NCBI GenBank assembly: GCA_002372775.1
Contig: DFIJ01000170.1
Span: 3,918-10,554, forward strand
From: Christensenella sp. UBA3700
GTDB taxonomy: Bacteria; Bacillota; Clostridia; Christensenellales; UBA3700
DNA: 6,637 nucleotides
Direction of reading: 5' to 3'
Positions within the stretch are counted from its first letter, which is position 1, and each line of letters starts with the position of its first letter. Positions 4,975 through 6,637 of the stretch are shown here, one piece after another. Below the pieces are notes generated by a model. It saw only the letters and a program-made list of their open reading frames with translations. It did no database searches and had not been told where the DNA came from. The translations under genes were made by a program, and so were the position numbers.

Positions 4975-5813
4975 ATCATTATTATCCTGGTGTTAAAAGA
5001 AAAGAATATACAATCGCACTTGAAAACATTAATTTAGATATTAATGAAAAGAATGAATTTATTGCGATTGTAGGTAAAACAGGTAGTGGAAAGTCAACAT
5101 TAATGCAGCATATGAATGCTTTAATGTTACCTACAAAGGGAACTGTTCAAATCTTTGATGACATCATTACTCCAAAAAAGAATAAAAACCCTAAGCTTAA
5201 GAGTGTTAGAAAAAGAGTAGGCTTTGTATTCCAATTCCCAGAATATCAATTATTTGAGGAAACTGTATTAAAGGATATTATGTTTGCTCCACTAAACTTC
5301 GGATTTACAAAGGAAGAAGCAGAGGCTAAAGCCAAAGAAGTTGCTAAGCTTTTAGGTATTGAGAAGATTTTAAATAAATCTCCGTTTAATTTATCTGGTG
5401 GTCAAATGAGAAAGGCTGCTATCGCAGGTATATTATCTTATGATCCAGATATTCTTTTATTAGATGAGCCTACTCGAGGCTTAGATCCTAAGGGTGCTAA
5501 GGATATTATGGAATTATTCTATAATATTCATAAACAAACAGGAAAGACAATTATATTGATTACTCATGATATGGATATTGTTTACCAATATGCAACTCGT
5601 GTAGTTGTTTTAAATGAATCCTATATTAATTATGATGGTAATAAAGAAGATTTATTTAAAACAAATCTATATAATGAGAATCATTTAGTAAAACCAAATG
5701 TGTTACAATTAATTGATTATTTAAATGAAAAGCTTGGATATTCCATTGATTATAATACCTATACTTTAGAAGATTTAATTGAAAAGCTAAAGGAGGTATC
5801 GAATAATGGATAA
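4950..5813 (+). CDS. ecfA2: ECF transporter ATPase EcfA2
   Basis: This 287-residue ATPase is the partner of EcfA1; the two form an asymmetric dimer under EcfT. Motifs are Walker A GKTGSGKST (42-50), Q-loop Gln95 in the EcfA2 hallmark VFQFPEYQLFEETV, signature LSGGQ (148-152) followed by MRKAAIAG, Walker B ILLLDE with catalytic Glu173, EPTRGLD (173-179) and switch His206. The residues before Walker A (YYPGVKRKEYTIALENI) match the longer N-terminal loop usual for EcfA2. The start overlaps the end of ecfA1 by 25 bp in another frame, and the end overlaps ecfT by 8 bp, so translation is probably coupled. The ATG at 4950 gives the expected beta-strand start (ISFKNV). Length is normal for the family. 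Confidence 0.95.
   Translation: MGISFKNVDHYYPGVKRKEYTIALENINLDINEKNEFIAIVGKTGSGKSTLMQHMNALMLPTKGTVQIFDDIITPKKNKNPKLKSVRKRVGFVFQFPEYQLFEETVLKDIMFAPLNFGFTKEEAEAKAKEVAKLLGIEKILNKSPFNLSGGQMRKAAIAGILSYDPDILLLDEPTRGLDPKGAKDIMELFYNIHKQTGKTIILITHDMDIVYQYATRVVVLNESYINYDGNKEDLFKTNLYNENHLVKPNVLQLIDYLNEKLGYSIDYNTYTLEDLIEKLKEVSNNG
5789..5797 (+). promoter_or_regulatory. Ribosome binding site of ecfT
   Basis: AAAGGAGGT is a near-perfect Shine-Dalgarno sequence, 8 nt before the ATG at 5806 and inside the last codons of ecfA2. It supports the overlapping start. Confidence 0.85.
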
Positions 5814-6637
5814 TATCGTATTTGGTCAATATTACCCTGGTAAATCATGGATTTATAAGTTAGATCCTAGATTAAAGATTATTGCCACTGTAGTATTAAT
5901 AGTATTATTGTTTATCATACCTTCAAATACATTAATGGGATTATATATGATGTTAATGGCATTAGGATTATTTATCTTAATGTTTTTAACAACAAGAATT
6001 CCAATAATGAAAGTAATTAAGGGAATTAAACCTGTTGTGTTCTTATTATTGTTTACTGTTGTATTACAGCTAATCTATACAGTACCAGAGGATGAAGCAC
6101 CACTTTATGTTTTCCCTATGCAAATTGGTTTATTCCAAATTTTGATTATTGTTGGTTCATTATTAGTATTTATTTTTACTAGTAAATATATTAAGTTTAA
6201 AATGGCTTATTTCCTAGTAATCTGTTTTATTATATTTATGGCTTTATGGACAAATCCATTTGAAGCCTTTCATTGGAATTTCATATTAAACTTTAATGAT
6301 TTTGAATTTAAGGTATATCAAGCAGGTGTGTTTAAAGCAAGCTTTATCTTTATACGTATTATTTTAATGGTAGGTATTACATCTTTATTAACATTATCTA
6401 CAATGTCTACTGAGATTAATAATGGTATTGAATCTGTATTATCTCCATTAAAATTATTAAAGATTAAGGTTGGTGTATTCGCTATGCTAATATCCTTAAC
6501 TTTAAGATTTATTCCTACTTTAATGATTGAAAGTAAAAAGATTATGAATGCTCAAGCATCTAGAGGTGTAGACTTTAGTGAGGGAAGCCTTAAGGATAAG
6601 GCTAACCAAATCATTGCATTATTAATTCCTATGTTTG
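5806..6637 (+). CDS. ecfT: ECF transporter membrane subunit EcfT (3' end missing)
   Basis: EcfT is the membrane scaffold that links the EcfA1-EcfA2 ATPases to exchangeable S components. The 277 visible residues start with MDNIVFGQYYPGKSWIYKLD followed by PRLK, the family's opening G-x-Y-x-PG-S-x-I-x-x-LDPR-x-K. Hydrophobic segments are seen at about 24-41, 43-62, 76-92, 109-126, 133-149 and 176-199. The coupling region is recognisable: TLSTMSTEINNGIESVLSPL (196-215), then LRFIPTL (233-239) and AQASRGVDF (249-257). The last is the first 'ARG' motif, with Ser in place of Ala; the second lies beyond the window. The LTLSTM block sits near residue 196, about 65 residues later than I remember for typical EcfT of about 265 residues, suggesting an insertion at about 95-170. 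The frame is open to the window edge, with no frameshift. Next genes in this order are often truA and ribosomal protein genes, not visible here. Confidence 0.93.
   Translation, partial: MDNIVFGQYYPGKSWIYKLDPRLKIIATVVLIVLLFIIPSNTLMGLYMMLMALGLFILMFLTTRIPIMKVIKGIKPVVFLLLFTVVLQLIYTVPEDEAPLYVFPMQIGLFQILIIVGSLLVFIFTSKYIKFKMAYFLVICFIIFMALWTNPFEAFHWNFILNFNDFEFKVYQAGVFKASFIFIRIILMVGITSLLTLSTMSTEINNGIESVLSPLKLLKIKVGVFAMLISLTLRFIPTLMIESKKIMNAQASRGVDFSEGSLKDKANQIIALLIPMF

Overview
The window looks like a chromosomal piece of a low-GC, Gram-positive gut-type anaerobe. The best guess is the class Erysipelotrichia (Bacillota). The reasons are a strongly AT-rich sequence with AGA/TTA/ATT-biased codons, strong AGGAGG-type ribosome binding sites, a secreted multi-module starch amylase, and an energy-coupling-factor (ECF) transporter cassette in the gene order usual for Firmicutes. 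The assignment is by style and family resemblance, not by a search.

Layout. Positions 1-65 (minus strand) hold the first 21 codons of what looks like an IS1182-family transposase, leaving the window to the left. Its leader contains a perfect AT palindrome, and a possible IS end lies at 182-201. Positions 66-619 have no convincing gene. They hold the IS leader, a hairpin, two CcpA/LacI-type operator-like sites 22 bp apart, and a good sigma-A-type promoter (523-550) for the next gene. Positions 620-3817 (plus) encode a 1065-residue secreted GH13 alpha-amylase: signal peptide, catalytic barrel with all catalytic residues, beta-sandwich domain C, an Ig-like module, then four CBM26-type starch-binding modules. 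The first three CBMs are separated by Pro/Asp/Asn linkers. CBM 2 and 3 are nearly identical at DNA level over their first 168 bp. A strong intrinsic terminator (3848-3885) closes this gene.

Positions 3924-4089 are a self-contained tRNA-Gly(GCC) unit with its own promoter, mature sequence including encoded CCA, and terminator. A further promoter (4112-4140) starts the operon ecfA1-ecfA2-ecfT. Its genes overlap by 25 and 8 bp, and ecfT is cut by the window edge after 277 codons. The two ATPases and EcfT form the shared energising module of group II ECF importers, which take up vitamins and trace cofactors with interchangeable substrate-binding S components. No S component is visible here.

The three transcription units (amylase, tRNA, ECF) each appear to have their own promoter, and the first two their own terminator, so no functional link is indicated. 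I see no clearly new biological system. The points most worth a second look are the mosaic CBM duplication, the patterned region around the amylase promoter, and an EcfT that seems about 65 residues longer than usual, with two extra membrane segments.
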